Below, piece after piece: positions 1-12,516 of a stretch of DNA of 64,000 bases (position 1 is the first letter of the stretch; each line of letters begins with the position of its first letter). The translations under genes and the position numbers were made by a program. The stretch is taken from contig OX419347.1 of the NCBI GenBank assembly GCA_948470475.1, positions 11,981,222-12,045,221 of the forward strand, in the 5' to 3' direction. A model generated the notes under the pieces. It was not told the DNA's origin. It did no database searches and saw only the letters and a program-made list of their open reading frames with translations. The DNA is from Galaxea fascicularis (Eukaryota > Cnidaria > Anthozoa > Scleractinia > Euphylliidae).

Positions 1-772
1 GTGGGCGGTGACGAGTCTCTGGCCTGAAAGGTAGTTTGTAGGAGTCAGATCTATTCGGCGAGAGCAAAATTAAAGCTGATTTATGACCAGGCCAGAGACT
101 TAGTTAAAATTTTTTGTCAATACCGCCCTCTAGTTGTCCGTTTGAAAACGAATGGGTACATCCGGGATCTTGAATAAATCGACTGTGTCAGCAAAGTTTA
201 CATGTGATGATTTATGTGGAGAAAGCGAGAGTTCAGTATTGAGAGAGAGACAGTAATTTGATGATACTTTGCCCGTATCAAGTGTGGAAACATTGTGCCT
301 GGTTTGGTTGTGGAGAGCTTTATCAGTGCCGCGAACGTGGATAATTGTGTGATTTCCTCAACTTGTTGACAGACGGATTTCAGGTATGTCGTGGTGCTCG
401 TGTTATAAGAATAGTGTGTGCAAGCTTAAAAACGCTTCGTGAGTGTTTAGCTGAAGTGATTTTGTCTTAGACAACCGATTCTGGGCTCAAGAACGGTAAA
501 TTCTGGATCTGTTTTAGTCGGGCATCTCGCTCTGAGCCTCATAGTTTGCGAGACTGAAAGTTCATAATTTCTGTGCTTTTAATAAATGTTGTTTATTTCA
601 TTACAAATCTGTCGCTTTTGCCAAGATCGACTTTTCGTCTGTTTCCAGCGATTAATTTGTCCATTTAAGCCCTACCTAGCGACATTCAGCTGTATTTTAT
701 TCACCTCAAGGGTCAAATTGTTACAACGCGCTTGAAATTTCTGTAGGCACCTTTTTACAAATTCAGACAGAT

Positions 773-1781
773 TTTTAACATGTATAACACAAATCTAGCT
801 GATGATGACTTTTGAACTTGGGAAATGCCACCAAAGACCTTGAAGTAGCTAGATATCTTTACTTCAGATCATACAAATCGACCTATTGCCTTATACTGGC
901 TTGTTTCTGTGTGCTTGCAGGTCTAGCATTAGTCTTTATATTGACTTGAAAGACACAGAATTTGACTTGAATTTTGCTTATGAAAAATTTTGCTTTTCAT
1001 TAAATTAACTGTTGTCGTTATGTTTTGGTAACGAAATGCTATCTTAAAACACTTAAATACGGTCTTTTAGAGGACTAGTGTTGATTCTCTGTTATAGGGT
1101 TGAAATAATTTTTTAACATGTATAACACAAATCTAGCTGATGATGACTTTTGAACTTGGGAAATGCCACTAAAGACCTTGAAGTAGCTAGATATCTTTAC
1201 TTCAGATCTTACAAATCGACCTATTGCCTTATACTGGCTTGTTTCTGTGTGCTTGCAGGTCTAGCATTAGTCTTTATATTGACTTGAAAGACACAGAATT
1301 TGACTTGAATTTTGCTTATGAAAAATTTTGCTTTTCATTAAATTAACTGTTGTCGTTATGTTTTGGTAACGAAATGCTATCTTAAAACACTTAAATACGG
1401 TCTTTTAGAGGACTAGTGTTGATTCTCTGTTATAGGGTTGAAATAATTTTTTAACATGTATAACACAAATCTAGCTGATGATGACTTTTGAACTTGGGAA
1501 ATGCCACTAAAGACCTTGAAGTAGCTAGATATCTTTACTTCAGATCTTACAAATCGACCTATTGCCTTATACTGGCTTGTTTCTGTGTGCTTGCAGGTCT
1601 AGCATTAGTCTTTATATTGACTTGAAAGACACAGAATTTGACTTGAATTTTGCTTATGAAAAATTTTGCTTTTCATTAAATTAACTGTTGTCGTTATGTT
1701 TTGGTAACGAAATGCTATCTTAAAAAACTAAACACGGTCTTTTAGAGGATTAGTGTTGATTCTCTGTTATAGGGTTGAAAT
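773..1781. repeat. Three 338-bp direct subrepeats
   Basis: The motif TATAACACAAATCTAGCTGA occurs at 783, 1121 and 1459, exactly 338 bp apart. The third copy diverges near its end. The block sits between two TIR elements and recurs at 3029-4037 and 5285-6293. Confidence 0.9.
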
Positions 1782-3028
1782 ATCTGTCTGGATTTGCAAA
1801 AAGGTACCTCCAGGATTTTTTAGCAACAGTCCCATTTCAGGCTTGTTCAGTACTTGAGCAGTTTTTCTTTGTCCTTCTGTTTTTAGTACACAAAACCTCG
1901 TAACAAGCTGAAACGTGTTTTTAATGCTATTTACATCTTTCTCTCCCCCCCCCCCCCCACCTCTCCCCTACATATCATTTCTCACAATTCTCTTTGTGTC
2001 ATAAGTCACTAATTTGAAATCAGCGCGCGCGTTAGAAGTTATTTTCAGTGGTCGGTTAATTTTCTACATTTCTTTTTGGCTGCCTACAGTAAAGTTTTCC
2101 GGAAGGCATCATTAAGCCTTATGAAGGAACAATTCTCACGATTGGCAAGGTCTGCCGTCGTCCAATATGTTACCGTATTCCGTCTCATTTTGGCTAAACG
2201 GGTGAGACACCGATCTCGGGCTTGAGACGGAAAGGCATCATATTGCGAGCTTTGCTGTGGGCGGTGACGAGTCTCTGGCCTGAAAGGTAGTTTGTAGGAG
2301 TCAGATCTATTCGGCGAGAGCAAAATTAAAGCTGATTTATGACCAGGCCAGAGACTTAGTTAAAATTTTTTGTCAATACCGCCCTCTAGTTGTCCGTTTG
2401 AAAACGAATGGGTACATCCGGGATCTTGAATAAATCGACTGTGTCAGCAAAGTTTACATGTGATGATTTATGTGGAGAAAGCGAGAGTTCAGTATTGAGA
2501 GAGAGACAGTAATTTGATGATACTTTGCCCGTATCAAGTGTGGAAACATTGTGCCTGGTTTGGTTGTGGAGAGCTTTATCAGTGCCGCGAACGTGGATAA
2601 TTGTGTGATTTCCTCAACTTGTTGACAGACGGATTTCAGGTATGTCGTGGTGCTCGTGTTATAAGAATAGTGTGTGCAAGCTTAAAAACGCTTCGTGAGT
2701 GTTTAGCTGAAGTGATTTTGTCTTAGACAACCGATTCTGGGCTCAAGAACGGTAAATTCTGGATCTGTTTTAGTCGGGCATCTCGCTCTGAGCCTCATAG
2801 TTTGCGAGACTGAAAGTTCATAATTTCTGTGCTTTTAATAAATGTTGTTTATTTCATTACAAATCTGTCGCTTTTGCCAAGATCGACTTTTCGTCTGTTT
2901 CCAGCGATTAATTTGTCCATTTAAGCCCTACCTAGCGACATTCAGCTGTATTTTATTCACCTCAAGGGTCAAATTGTTACAACGCGCTTGAAATTTCTGT
3001 AGGCACCTTTTTACAAATTCAGACAGAT
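1782..3028 (+). mobile_element. Non-autonomous TIR element (array copy)
   Basis: The left end starts ATCTGTCTGGATTTGCAAAA and runs into AGGTACCT. The right end (about 3001-3028) is its imperfect reverse complement, finishing CAGACAGAT, so the terminal inverted repeats are about 28 bp. No transposase is present. The related solo copy at 7845-9079 is bordered on both sides by (TA)n, which suggests insertion into TA dinucleotides. It is best described as a MITE-like or deleted DNA transposon. Confidence 0.7.
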
Positions 3029-6000
3029 TTTTAACATGTATAACACAAATCTAGCTGATGATGACTTTTGAACTTGGGAAATGCCACCAAAGACCTTGAA
3101 GTAGCTAGATATCTTTACTTCAGATCATACAAATCGACCTATTGCCTTATACTGGCTTGTTTCTGTGTGCTTGCAGGTCTAGCATTAGTCTTTATATTGA
3201 CTTGAAAGACACAGAATTTGACTTGAATTTTGCTTATGAAAAATTTTGCTTTTCATTAAATTAACTGTTGTCGTTATGTTTTGGTAACGAAATGCTATCT
3301 TAAAACACTTAAATACGGTCTTTTAGAGGACTAGTGTTGATTCTCTGTTATAGGGTTGAAATAATTTTTTAACATGTATAACACAAATCTAGCTGATGAT
3401 GACTTTTGAACTTGGGAAATGCCACTAAAGACCTTGAAGTAGCTAGATATCTTTACTTCAGATCTTACAAATCGACCTATTGCCTTATACTGGCTTGTTT
3501 CTGTGTGCTTGCAGGTCTAGCATTAGTCTTTATATTGACTTGAAAGACACAGAATTTGACTTGAATTTTGCTTATGAAAAATTTTGCTTTTCATTAAATT
3601 AACTGTTGTCGTTATGTTTTGGTAACGAAATGCTATCTTAAAACACTTAAATACGGTCTTTTAGAGGACTAGTGTTGATTCTCTGTTATAGGGTTGAAAT
3701 AATTTTTTAACATGTATAACACAAATCTAGCTGATGATGACTTTTGAACTTGGGAAATGCCACTAAAGACCTTGAAGTAGCTAGATATCTTTACTTCAGA
3801 TCTTACAAATCGACCTATTGCCTTATACTGGCTTGTTTCTGTGTGCTTGCAGGTCTAGCATTAGTCTTTATATTGACTTGAAAGACACAGAATTTGACTT
3901 GAATTTTGCTTATGAAAAATTTTGCTTTTCATTAAATTAACTGTTGTCGTTATGTTTTGGTAACGAAATGCTATCTTAAAAAACTAAACACGGTCTTTTA
4001 GAGGATTAGTGTTGATTCTCTGTTATAGGGTTGAAATATCTGTCTGGATTTGCAAAAAGGTACCTCCAGGATTTTTTAGCAACAGTCCCATTTCAGGCTT
4101 GTTCAGTACTTGAGCAGTTTTTCTTTGTCCTTCTGTTTTTAGTACACAAAACCTCGTAACAAGCTGAAACGTGTTTTTAATGCTATTTACATCTTTCTCT
4201 CCCCCCCCCCCCCCACCTCTCCCCTACATATCATTTCTCACAATTCTCTTTGTGTCATAAGTCACTAATTTGAAATCAGCGCGCGCGTTAGAAGTTATTT
4301 TCAGTGGTCGGTTAATTTTCTACATTTCTTTTTGGCTGCCTACAGTAAAGTTTTCCGGAAGGCATCATTAAGCCTTATGAAGGAACAATTCTCACGATTG
4401 GCAAGGTCTGCCGTCGTCCAATATGTTACCGTATTCCGTCTCATTTTGGCTAAACGGGTGAGACACCGATCTCGGGCTTGAGACGGAAAGGCATCATATT
4501 GCGAGCTTTGCTGTGGGCGGTGACGAGTCTCTGGCCTGAAAGGTAGTTTGTAGGAGTCAGATCTATTCGGCGAGAGCAAAATTAAAGCTGATTTATGACC
4601 AGGCCAGAGACTTAGTTAAAATTTTTTGTCAATACCGCCCTCTAGTTGTCCGTTTGAAAACGAATGGGTACATCCGGGATCTTGAATAAATCGACTGTGT
4701 CAGCAAAGTTTACATGTGATGATTTATGTGGAGAAAGCGAGAGTTCAGTATTGAGAGAGAGACAGTAATTTGATGATACTTTGCCCGTATCAAGTGTGGA
4801 AACATTGTGCCTGGTTTGGTTGTGGAGAGCTTTATCAGTGCCGCGAACGTGGATAATTGTGTGATTTCCTCAACTTGTTGACAGACGGATTTCAGGTATG
4901 TCGTGGTGCTCGTGTTATAAGAATAGTGTGTGCAAGCTTAAAAACGCTTCGTGAGTGTTTAGCTGAAGTGATTTTGTCTTAGACAACCGATTCTGGGCTC
5001 AAGAACGGTAAATTCTGGATCTGTTTTAGTCGGGCATCTCGCTCTGAGCCTCATAGTTTGCGAGACTGAAAGTTCATAATTTCTGTGCTTTTAATAAATG
5101 TTGTTTATTTCATTACAAATCTGTCGCTTTTGCCAAGATCGACTTTTCGTCTGTTTCCAGCGATTAATTTGTCCATTTAAGCCCTACCTAGCGACATTCA
5201 GCTGTATTTTATTCACCTCAAGGGTCAAATTGTTACAACGCGCTTGAAATTTCTGTAGGCACCTTTTTACAAATTCAGACAGATTTTTAACATGTATAAC
5301 ACAAATCTAGCTGATGATGACTTTTGAACTTGGGAAATGCCACCAAAGACCTTGAAGTAGCTAGATATCTTTACTTCAGATCATACAAATCGACCTATTG
5401 CCTTATACTGGCTTGTTTCTGTGTGCTTGCAGGTCTAGCATTAGTCTTTATATTGACTTGAAAGACACAGAATTTGACTTGAATTTTGCTTATGAAAAAT
5501 TTTGCTTTTCATTAAATTAACTGTTGTCGTTATGTTTTGGTAACGAAATGCTATCTTAAAACACTTAAATACGGTCTTTTAGAGGACTAGTGTTGATTCT
5601 CTGTTATAGGGTTGAAATAATTTTTTAACATGTATAACACAAATCTAGCTGATGATGACTTTTGAACTTGGGAAATGCCACTAAAGACCTTGAAGTAGCT
5701 AGATATCTTTACTTCAGATCTTACAAATCGACCTATTGCCTTATACTGGCTTGTTTCTGTGTGCTTGCAGGTCTAGCATTAGTCTTTATATTGACTTGAA
5801 AGACACAGAATTTGACTTGAATTTTGCTTATGAAAAATTTTGCTTTTCATTAAATTAACTGTTGTCGTTATGTTTTGGTAACGAAATGCTATCTTAAAAC
5901 ACTTAAATACGGTCTTTTAGAGGACTAGTGTTGATTCTCTGTTATAGGGTTGAAATAATTTTTTAACATGTATAACACAAATCTAGCTGATGATGACTTT

Positions 6001-6293
6001 TGAACTTGGGAAATGCCACTAAAGACCTTGAAGTAGCTAGATATCTTTACTTCAGATCTTACAAATCGACCTATTGCCTTATACTGGCTTGTTTCTGTGT
6101 GCTTGCAGGTCTAGCATTAGTCTTTATATTGACTTGAAAGACACAGAATTTGACTTGAATTTTGCTTATGAAAAATTTTGCTTTTCATTAAATTAACTGT
6201 TGTCGTTATGTTTTGGTAACGAAATGCTATCTTAAAAAACTAAACACGGTCTTTTAGAGGATTAGTGTTGATTCTCTGTTATAGGGTTGAAAT

Positions 6294-7535
6294 ATCTGTC
6301 TGGATTTGCAAAAAGGTACCTCCAGGATTTTTTAGCAACAGTCCCATTTCAGGCTTGTTCAGTACTTGAGCAGTTTTTCTTTGTCCTTCTGTTTTTAGTA
6401 CACAAAACCTCGTAACAAGCTGAAACGTGTTTTTAATGCTATTTACATCTTTCTCTCCCCCCCCCCCCCACCTCTCCCCTACATATCATTTCTCACAATT
6501 CTCTTTGTGTCATAAGTCACTAATTTGAAATCAGCGCGCGCGTTAGAAGTTATTTTCAGTGGTCGGTTAATTTTCTACATTTCTTTTTGGCTGCCTACAG
6601 TAAAGTTTTCCGGAAGGCATCATTAAGCCTTATGAAGGAACAATTCTCACGATTGGCAAGGTCTGCCGTCGTCCAATATGTTACCGTATTCCGTCTCATT
6701 TTGGCTAAACGGGTGAGACACCGATCTCGGGCTTGAGACGGAAAGGCATCATATTGCGAGCTTTGCTGTGGGCGGTGACGAGTCTCTGGCCTGAAAGGTA
6801 GTTTGTAGGAGTCAGATCTATTCGGCGAGAGCAAAATTAAAGCTGATTTATGACCAGGCCAGAGACTTAGTTAAAATTTTTTGTCAATACCGCCCTCTAG
6901 TTGTCCGTTTGAAAACGAATGGGTACATCCGGGATCTTGAATAAATCGACTGTGTCAGCAAAGTTTACATGTGATGATTTATGTGGAGAAAGCGAGAGTT
7001 CAGTATTGAGAGAGAGACAGTAATTTGATGATACTTTGCCCGTATCAAGTGTGGAAACATTGTGCCTGGTTTGGTTGTGGAGAGCTTTATCAGTGCCGCG
7101 AACGTGGATAATTGTGTGATTTCCTCAACTTGTTGACAGACGGATTTCAGGTATGTCGTGGTGCTCGTGTTATAAGAATAGTGTGTGCAAGCTTAAAAAC
7201 GCTTCGTGAGTGTTTAGCTGAAGTGATTTTGTCTTAGACAACCGATTCTGGGCTCAAGAACGGTAAATTCTGGATCTGTTTTAGTCGGGCATCTCGCTCT
7301 GAGCCTCATAGTTTGCGAGACTGAAAGTTCATAATTTCTGTGCTTTTAATAAATGTTGTTTATTTCATTACAAATCTGTCGCTTTTGCCAAGATCGACTT
7401 TTCGTCTGTTTCCAGCGATTAATTTGTCCATTTAAGCCCTACCTAGCGACATTCAGCTGTATTTTATTCACCTCAAGGGTCAAATTGTTACAACGCGCTT
7501 GAAATTTCTGTAGGCACCTTTTTACAAATTCAGAC

Positions 7536-7539
<4 letters not shown>
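6294..7539 (+). mobile_element. Last array copy of the TIR element
   Basis: It is the same element as 1782-3028. Its right end, CAGACAGAT, runs directly into a (TA)n tract instead of the 338-bp spacer, which fixes the true right boundary of the element. Confidence 0.7.

Positions 7540-7586
<47 letters not shown>
7540..7586. repeat. (TA)n microsatellite
   Basis: An uninterrupted TA dinucleotide tract between the last array element and a tRNA-like foldback. Confidence 0.95.
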
Positions 7587-7587
<1 letters not shown>

Positions 7588-7603
7588 TGTGACTACCTTG
7601 TCA

Positions 7604-7770
7604 CCTTGAAAGAAAAATTCCCCTGGATCCCACGTTCCTTACCACGTAAATCACATCTTCGATTGCCGTGTTGCCAGCATGGTTGTCCTGATGGTGTAGT
7701 GGTTATCACACCCGACTAGTATACGGGGGGACGTGGGTTCAAATCCCACTCAGGGCGAATTTTCTTTCAA
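7604..7770 (+). repeat. tRNA-containing foldback between (TA)n tracts
   Basis: The segment around 7604-7645 is an imperfect, partly deleted reverse complement of the 3' half and flank of the tRNA-like sequence at 7685-7757. The whole piece therefore folds back on itself. It is bordered by (TA)n on both sides, like a small mobile insertion. Confidence 0.55.
7685..7757 (+). tRNA. tRNA-Thr(AGT)-like sequence
   Basis: It folds as a cloverleaf. The 7-bp acceptor stem pairs GTCCTGA with TCAGGGC, and the T stem pairs GTGGG with CCCAC around TTCAAAT (a B-box). The A-box-like part is TGGTGTAGTGG, and the loop CTAGTAT carries AGT at the anticodon position. One anticodon-stem pair is mismatched. Its position inside a foldback, with a second diverged copy at 9813, suggests a tRNA-derived mobile sequence or pseudogene rather than a working tRNA gene. 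Confidence 0.5.
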
Positions 7771-7782
7771 GCATTTATTCCG

Positions 7783-7786
<4 letters not shown>

Positions 7787-7846
<60 letters not shown>
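7787..7846. repeat. (TA)n microsatellite
   Basis: A TA tract immediately left of the diverged TIR element copy. On the minus strand it reads as a spurious Tyr-Ile run. Confidence 0.95.
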
Positions 7847-7848
<2 letters not shown>

Positions 7849-9079
7849 GTCCTGATTTACAAAAAGGTACCTCCAGGAATTGTCAGCAACAGTCTCATTT
7901 GAGTCTTGTTCAGTACTTTTTGACCACTTTTTCCTTGTCTTTCTGTTTTTAGTACACACATAAACGCGTTTTTAATGCTATTTACATCTTTCCCCACCCC
8001 CCTTACCTCCTTCCCCTCTCTCCCCTACATATTATTTCCCACAATCCTCCTAGTGTCATAAGTCACTAATTTGAAATCAGCGCGCGCGTTAGAAGTTGTT
8101 TTCAGTGGTCGGTTAATTTTCTACATTTGTTTTTGGCCGCCTACAGTGAAGTTTTCCGGAAGGCATCATTAAGCCTTATGAAGGAACAATTCTCACGATT
8201 GGCAAAGTCTGCCGTCGTCCAATATGTTACCGTATTCCGTCTCATTTTGGCTAAACGGGTGAAACACCGATCTCGGGCTTGAGACGGAAAGGCATCATAT
8301 TGCGAGCTTTGCTGTGGGAGGTGACGAGTCTCTGGTCTGAAAAAGTAGTTTGTGGGAGTTAGATCTATTCGGCGAGAGCAAAATTAAAGCTGATTTGTGA
8401 CCAGGCCAGAGACTTAGTTCAATTTTTTGGTCAATACCGCCCTATATTTGTCCGTTTGAAAACGAATGGCTACATCCGGGATCTTGAATAAATCGACTGT
8501 GTCAGCAAAGTCTACATGTGATGATTTATGTGGGGAAAGCGAGAGTTATTGAGAGAGAGTAATTTGATGATATTTTCCCTTTATCAAGTGTGGAAACATT
8601 GTGCCTGGTTGGTTGTGGATAACTTTATCAGTGCCGCGAACGTGGATAATTGTATGATTTCCTCAACTTGTTTGACAGACGGATTTCAGGTATGTCGTGT
8701 TGCTCGTGTTATAAGAATAGTGTGTGCAAGCATAAAAACGCTTCGTGAGTGTTTAGCTGAAGTGATTTTGTCTTAGACAACCGATTCTGGGCTCAAGAAC
8801 GGTAAATTCTGGATCTTTTTTAGTCGGGCATCTCGCTATGAGCCTCATAGTTTGCGAGACTGAAAGGTCATAATTTCTGTGCTTTTAGTAAATGTTGTTT
8901 ATTTCATTACAATTCTGTCGCTTTTGCCAAGATCGACTTTTCGTCTGTTTCCAGCGATTAATTTGTCGATTTTAAGCCCTACCTAGCGACATTCAACTGT
9001 TTTTTATTCACCTCAGGGGTCAAATTGTTACAACGCGCTTGGAATTTCTGTAGGTACGTTTTTGTAAATTCAGACAGAT
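7845..9079 (+). mobile_element. Diverged solo copy of the array TIR element
   Basis: It begins ATCTGTCCTGATTTACAAAA and ends CAGACAGAT, and aligns along its length with 6294-7539 with scattered substitutions and small indels. It lies between two (TA)n tracts and lacks the 338-bp subrepeats, so it shows the natural limits of the element. The ORFs that cross it are chance frames. Confidence 0.75.
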
Positions 9080-9162
9080 ATATATATATATATATAAATG
9101 CAGTTGATGTTCACCGCTGAATCCAGGATAGTGCTCTACAATAAAGGAGCTCTGATAGTTAG

Positions 9163-9243
9163 AGTAGATGGACTACTCAATATGAGTACATACAGAGTTT
9201 AAGTTAAACTCCGTATGTACTCATATTGAGTAGTCCATCTACT
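9163..9243. repeat. Near-perfect 80-bp palindrome
   Basis: The arms 9163-9201 and 9204-9243 are reverse complements with one visible mismatch and almost no loop. (TA)n tracts lie close on both sides (9080-9097 and 9249-9266). It would extrude as a long hairpin. No gene is seen in 9080-9262. Confidence 0.9.
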
Positions 9244-9262
9244 ATTACTATATATATATATA

Positions 9263-9640
9263 TATACCTGATTTTATGAAAACCAGGTCGACGAAAATTC
9301 GAGGCTTTTTAGAACTTCCTTTGCTATTACCTCCGTTGTTCAACAAGGACACTCTTAACTTTTTGCTCATTACCAGATTATAGTGTCGACGAAAGGAAAA
9401 AAAAAGAACATGGCTATTTGCTATGTAATTAGACTTGAAATCGACGTAACCTCTGACCTGAACTATCGTGTGGGCAGTAGTGTCAGTTTTGCCCAAATCT
9501 TGCTTTGAAAGGTCGGCCTTGCCGAGAGCAAAGTTACCGTCGGAAAGAGGCATCGATTTGCACGAAATCAAACAACGTTTTAAACCAAATTCCCTGGCGG
9601 CTAACACAAATAACAGCAAGCTCTTGGTAAATTACATCTA
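9263..9640 (-). mobile_element. Truncated inverted copy of the 10056-11290 element
   Basis: It is the reverse complement of the right end of the element at 10056-11290 and starts at its TIR (TATACCTGATTTTATGAAAA). It stops abruptly at 9640 where a tRNA-like foldback begins. Both copies translate into similar frames only because they are the same repeat; no known domain is visible. Confidence 0.75.
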
Positions 9641-9847
9641 CTAGTCGTGTGTGCTAACCACTGCACCATCACGACAACCCTGCTGGCAACAGAGCGATCA
9701 GTGATGTTAGTGGTCAGCCGCGGGATTCCCCGGCGTTTAGACATTCAGGAACAGGACATACACCGGATCATCCGAGGATGATCCACAGGCTACCTGCTCT
9801 GTTGCCAGCAGGGTCGTGATGGTGCAGTGGTTAGCACACCCGACTAG
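9641..9847. repeat. Inverted tRNA-half foldback
   Basis: 9641-9693 is the reverse complement of 9798-9847, which contains the 5' half of the tRNA-like sequence plus its leader (CTGTTGCCAGCAGGG). The central loop of about 100 bp is unrelated sequence. The structure parallels the one at 7604-7770. Confidence 0.75.
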
Positions 9848-9885
9848 TAACCAGGGGGACGCGGGTTCGATTCCCACTCACGGCA
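9813..9885 (+). tRNA. tRNA-Thr(AGT)-like sequence, degenerate
   Basis: The acceptor stem pairs GTCGTGA with TCACGGC, the D-arm is GTGCAGTGGTTAGCAC, AGT sits in the anticodon loop, and the T-loop is TTCGATT. Two anticodon-stem positions and one T-stem position are mismatched. It is probably a tRNA-derived repeat copy related to 7685-7757. Confidence 0.45.
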
Positions 9886-10055
9886 TAAATGTTTTTTCAT
9901 TCAAAAAGGATCAGATAGTAGTTCGCTGTTGTTACTTTCTTCATTCAACCACTTCATAATATTCGAGTAGCAAGGCGTTGTGTATCCTTTGGATCCTACT
10001 AACTTGTGACTGCATCGTTGGATTCCAGCTTCTTCATTCACATTATATATATATA

Positions 10056-11288
10056 TATACCTGGATTTTTGAAAACAGGGTCGCAGGAAAGTTATACTAA
10101 GCCTTGTTTATTTTAGTACTGAGGTGTGTTTCCCCCTTCTATTCTTCTTGGTCTTTTCTTGTGCTGGGGGGAGCGACGATGGCAATTAGCTGATTAGTAA
10201 GAGAAAGTTAACATTGAAAGTTAGAATAAGCTCTCTCCCCCCCCCCTCCCCTACCCTGTCCCTCCTCCCTTTTAACCCTCTTTATTTGGTCCCACTCTCT
10301 CTCTTTCTCAAGAAAATTTGCACGAATTTGAAATCTTAGCGCAGGCTTAGTTTCAAACGGAGTCAGTATATTTAGCTTTCCTGTTCACCTCCTAGAGCAA
10401 AGTTTTCCTTAGAGCATCATGAAGCTCAGTGAGGGAAAAATTCTAGCGAGATGCAGTGTCTGCCTCGTCTAATAACCTTCGTGCGTATTTATCTTGTCGG
10501 CCGCTATGAAGTCGACTGTTAGGCGCAGTGAAGGTTATTGTAGAGCTTTGCTTTCGGAGGTAAGGAGTCTTTAGCCTCAAAACGTAGGTGTCAGGGTTGA
10601 TTTGTAAGCGCACATGGTGAAATTGGACTTGACTTTTGACCAGGCTAAAGACTTAGTAAAAATTGAGCAAGAAACAAGGGCTTGACGGAAGTTTGCTTGA
10701 AATCGTTTTTCAACATCCGGGACTTCAAGTAACTATCAGGCGACGACAAGATTTGCCTCTGTATTTCTGCGCGAAAACCGTAAGTTTTTCCAGTTTCCCG
10801 ACTTGTTACCGCCCTTGCGGCTTTAGCGATTCTATGCTAGTGATCTGATAAGTGATGTGATAATTTGAAGTGTCATAATGTGTGATTTCCGGCCTCAAAT
10901 CTAGTCGTAACATTTGCCACATGTTTACGTAGATGTAATTTACCAAGAGCTTGCTGTTATTTGTGTTAGCCACCAGGGAATTCGGTTTAAAACGTTGCTT
11001 GATTTCGTGGAAATCGATGCCTCTTTCCGACGGTAACTTTGCTCTCGGCAAGGCCGACGTTTCAAAGCAAGATTTGGGCAAAACTGACACTACTGCCCAC
11101 ACGATAGTTCAGGTCAGAGGTTACGTCGATTTCATGTCTAGCCATGTTCTTTTTTTTTCCTTTCGTCGACACTGTAATCTGGTAATAAGCAAAAAGTTAA
11201 GTGTCCTTGTTAAACAACGGAGGTAATAGCAAAGGAAGTTCTAAAAAGCCTCGAATTTTCGTCGACCTGGTTTTCATAAGGTCAGGTA

Positions 11289-11290
<2 letters not shown>
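10056..11290 (+). mobile_element. TIR element, distant relative of the array element
   Basis: The left end is TATACCTGGATTTTTGAAAA and the right end is the reverse complement of a near-identical sequence, about 28 bp. It follows a (TA)n tract at 10043-10059. Internally it shares landmarks in the same order with the array element (poly-C run, ATTTGAAATC, AAAGTTTTCC, GCATCAT, a TCTGCC box), so the two look like old members of one family. No transposase was seen. Confidence 0.65.
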
Positions 11291-12505
<1,215 letters not shown>

Positions 12506-12516
12506 TTTAATAGTTT

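Larger units (their letters stand above)
1..7539. repeat. Tandem array, period about 2256 bp
   Basis: The sequence at position 1 recurs at 2257, 4513 and 6768 with almost no differences; the last unit is 1 bp shorter in a poly-C run. Each unit is a 1247-bp element with inverted ends (1782-3028, 4038-5284, 6294-7539; partial at 1-772) followed by a 1009-bp spacer made of three 338-bp repeats. The near identity suggests recent amplification by unequal exchange or replication slippage, or an assembly artefact. No coding potential is convincing: the 79-codon minus-strand frame found in each unit has no recognisable domain and is identical only because the units are. Confidence 0.95.

Noticed and set aside
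2084..6834. Three identical 79-codon minus-strand frames
   Set aside because: They are identical because they lie in tandem repeat units; no domain, and the frame is not kept intact in the diverged copy near 8150-8390.
1..7539. CRISPR-like or prokaryotic repeat array
   Set aside because: The units are 2.26 kb with no spacers, and the surroundings are intron-containing eukaryotic DNA.
9248..9619. 123-codon frame similar to the one at 10951-11226
   Set aside because: Both lie in copies of the same TIR element; the similarity is repeat identity, not conserved coding.
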